DNA of 8,241 bases. It comes from Proteiniphilum sp. Lineage in GTDB: Bacteria; Bacteroidota; Bacteroidia; Bacteroidales; Dysgonomonadaceae. Under the pieces are notes generated by a model. The model ran no database searches and had not been told where the DNA came from. It was given only the letters and a program-made list of their open reading frames with translations. Each line of letters begins with the position of its first letter. Position 1 is the stretch's first letter. The DNA is taken from contig JAIRSV010000171.1 of the NCBI GenBank assembly GCA_031255275.1, positions 1-8,241 of the forward strand, in the 5' to 3' direction. Of this stretch, positions 6,853 to 8,241 are shown in pieces. A program made the translations under genes and the position numbers.

Positions 6853-6895
6853 GCTCTGCTCGCTGTTTGCCGCAGCGCCTCCGTAGAGGAAGCAT

Positions 6896-6927
6896 AGAGG
6901 CTCTGCACGGTGATGAGCAGAGCCTCT
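6896..6927 (-). repeat. Perfect 11-bp inverted repeat between the DUF3823 and GH71/99-like genes
   Basis: AGAGGCTCTGC (6896-6906) and GCAGAGCCTCT (6917-6927) are exact reverse complements around a 10-base loop. CCTCCG (6878-6883) and CGGAGG (6933-6938) lie further out in inverted orientation and could extend the structure with internal loops. The hairpin begins about 70 bp after the DUF3823 stop codon and lies upstream of the 11-bp repeat array. No U-run follows it, so full intrinsic termination is unlikely. Partial termination, RNA processing or mRNA stabilization between the binding-protein genes and the hydrolase genes are all possible. Confidence 0.8.
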
Positions 6928-6996
6928 GCCTGCGGAGGGGGTGGCGACGTACATTTCAACCGTCACCTTTCGGCCGCATCACGCCGGCTTGCAGTC

Positions 6997-7794
6997 TTAC
7001 CCGTTCGGGACTGCGATTCTTTTCACCTCCGAATAGTTGAACTTCTGATGGGTATCACTCATGTTTGCTCCCATGCGCACATTATAAGTATAACCCTTCT
7101 TTACGGGAACGGTGATCGTATAGGTTTCGCTTATGCCGTCGCCGTCGGGATCTATTGCCGCGTCCGTCCAATCCTTGCGTAAATTCTTACGGTAGTTAGT
7201 CCCGTACTCACCGATACAATTGGCACTGCCGCAATACATGGTGAGGCTCAGAAAGGGACGAACTTCCAGTACGTTGTGAGGCGGAAAAATAATGGACTCA
7301 CGTTCCAGCATCTTTCCATCTTCCCCCTCCTCTGTTATTTTGATGCGCGGCAGGGAAAGGCGACACGACATGGTGAGTGAGTCTGCCCTTTCCGTCAGAC
7401 TGGCTTCGAAGTCGATGATGTGCAGGTAGGGAATTATCTCAAAGTCCTGGGTTGTCGTCTTTTTCCCGATCTTCACTCCGCGGATGGTGTCGGCAGGCCA
7501 GTAGGGGCCGTCCTCCGGAAGCATGTCATAGGTGCCGGCAAACAGCCTTTCGTTGTTGTAGCTCCCGTCGAACTTTACGGGTATGCTCTGCGGGGCGGGA
7601 TTCAGGCTGTAACTCATTTCCCATATACGGATATGCGTGTCTCCGTGGTCGGTGATGTAGTTCTTACCCGTCGTCCTGTCTATCAGCCTTCCGGTCACGT
7701 GTGCCTCCGGCGCGTCGAAGTTGTCGATCTCCATGCACGCGGCTGTTCCTAACACACAGACCACTGTCAGTAAACTGTATAATAACTGTTTCAT
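6997..7794 (-). CDS. DUF3823-type PUL lipoprotein
   Basis: A 265-residue lipoprotein resembling the DUF3823 family, which commonly follows susD in Bacteroidota PULs and probably helps bind glycan at the cell surface. The signal peptide ends at lipobox TAAC with Cys20, followed by MEIDNFDAP, the usual start of these proteins. VTGRLIDRTTGK (33-44) and IPVKFDGSYNNERLFAGTYDM (71-91, written as landmarks only) mark a first beta-sandwich of carboxypeptidase-regulatory type. The second half, from about 125, ends in YNVRMGANMSDTH (237-249) and FNYSEVKRIAV (252-262), the closing motif of the family. No catalytic residues are evident. It starts 27 bp after the SusD stop codon, consistent with one transcript. 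The biochemical role of DUF3823 is not firmly known; glycan capture is inferred from its position. Confidence 0.85.
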   Translation of the reverse strand: MKQLLYSLLTVVCVLGTAACMEIDNFDAPEAHVTGRLIDRTTGKNYITDHGDTHIRIWEMSYSLNPAPQSIPVKFDGSYNNERLFAGTYDMLPEDGPYWPADTIRGVKIGKKTTTQDFEIIPYLHIIDFEASLTERADSLTMSCRLSLPRIKITEEGEDGKMLERESIIFPPHNVLEVRPFLSLTMYCGSANCIGEYGTNYRKNLRKDWTDAAIDPDGDGISETYTITVPVKKGYTYNVRMGANMSDTHQKFNYSEVKRIAVPNG

Positions 7795-7821
7795 ACGATT
7801 CTTTTACTTTATTCTTTGTGA

Positions 7822-8241
7822 TTAATGTCCGTCATTGCGGATAAGGTTCGGGTTTCTGTTAATCTGACCTCCCGGAATCTGCTGATAATAGTTGGCTCTG
7901 GTGTAACCCAAACCTCTATTCTCTTTTTCCCGGTCATTGAGGAAGATATATTTTCCCTCATCCACCACATAATACCCCATCAGTCCGCGGTGATAGAAAT
8001 CTTCCACTTTCGAATGGAGTACGCGCCAGCGCCGCAGGTCGAAGAAGCGATGGTTCTCGAAAGCCAGTTCGCGGGCACGCTCGTCACGGATAAATTGCCG
8101 GTTTTCGTCAATCGGATAGAGCGCATTGATCTCTCCGCCCACATCAACCGGAGTCGCGTTCATTGTGTAGGGTTTGGCGCCTGCACGATCACGCACCCGG
8201 TTGATATACTCAAACGCTTCCGCTTTCAGCCCTTCGTCCCC
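7822..8241 (-). CDS. SusD/RagB family outer-membrane glycan-binding lipoprotein, C-terminal part
   Basis: The last 139 codons of a SusD-like protein; the gene runs off the right edge and the frame is open to the final base. The C-terminal signature is clear: FEYINRVRDRAG near the edge, followed by IRDERARELAFENHRFFDLRRW, which in this family packs against the helical TPR core. After it come YYVVDEGKYIFLNDRE and the closing NPNLIRND. An internal GTG at 8196 is not the start, because family sequence continues upstream of it. SusD proteins cap a SusC TonB-dependent transporter at the outer membrane and bind glycans for import, so a susC gene is expected beyond the window. Base composition here is visibly more A/T-rich than in the oxidoreductase block. 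The substrate cannot be judged from this fragment. Confidence 0.93.
   Translation of the reverse strand, partial: GDEGLKAEAFEYINRVRDRAGAKPYTMNATPVDVGGEINALYPIDENRQFIRDERARELAFENHRFFDLRRWRVLHSKVEDFYHRGLMGYYVVDEGKYIFLNDREKENRGLGYTRANYYQQIPGGQINRNPNLIRNDGH

Noticed and set aside
6771..6959. N-terminal extension of the GH71/99-like protein
   Set aside because: The 63 extra codons precede a complete lipoprotein signal and translate the intergenic hairpin and repeats, so the ATG at 6770 is preferred.
6784..6966. 60-codon minus-strand open frame in the gap before the GH71/99-like gene
   Set aside because: It runs through the hairpin and the 11-bp repeat array. The peptide merely mirrors those repeats, and no start signal is evident.
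1..8241. tRNA, rRNA, insertion sequence or transposase
   Set aside because: I looked on both strands and saw no cloverleaf, rRNA-like segment, transposase motif or terminal inverted repeat pair.

Overview
The window looks like part of a Bacteroidales (Bacteroidota) genome of fairly high GC content. The evidence is a SusD C-terminus followed by a DUF3823 lipoprotein, several lipoprotein signals of the kind these bacteria use for surface or periplasmic glycan-active proteins, A/T-rich start regions without strong Shine-Dalgarno sequences, and a TAnnTTTG-like promoter element. I cannot name the genus. All seven supported genes lie on the minus strand, so transcription runs from high to low coordinates. 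The long plus-strand open frames are GC-driven shadows.

From right to left there are two gene blocks. Block 1 is the tail of a polysaccharide utilization locus (PUL): a partial SusD glycan-binding lipoprotein (its upstream part, and presumably susC, lie outside the window), a DUF3823 lipoprotein, a GH71/GH99-like glycoside hydrolase lipoprotein, and a GH43-family lipoprotein. The 226-bp gap before the GH71/99-like gene holds a perfect 11-bp-stem hairpin and then about six tandem copies of an 11-bp repeat ending just before the start codon. A strong hairpin without a U-tract follows the GH43 gene.

Block 2 starts after a 343-bp gap that carries a candidate promoter. It comprises two Gfo/Idh/MocA-type oxidoreductases, both with twin-arginine-like export signals, and a ThuA-like lipoprotein. 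A small candidate terminator follows. The window then ends in ten head-to-tail copies of a 23-bp repeat (11-240) whose 14-base core is identical in every copy.

The likely logic is that block 1 binds, imports and cleaves a complex glycan at the cell envelope, and that block 2 oxidizes or rearranges released sugars or glycosides outside the cytoplasm. The second half is inferred from family membership (ThuA/ThuB-type 3-keto-glycoside chemistry) and export signals; no substrate can be read from the sequence. The least explained parts are the two tandem repeat arrays and the hairpins between genes.
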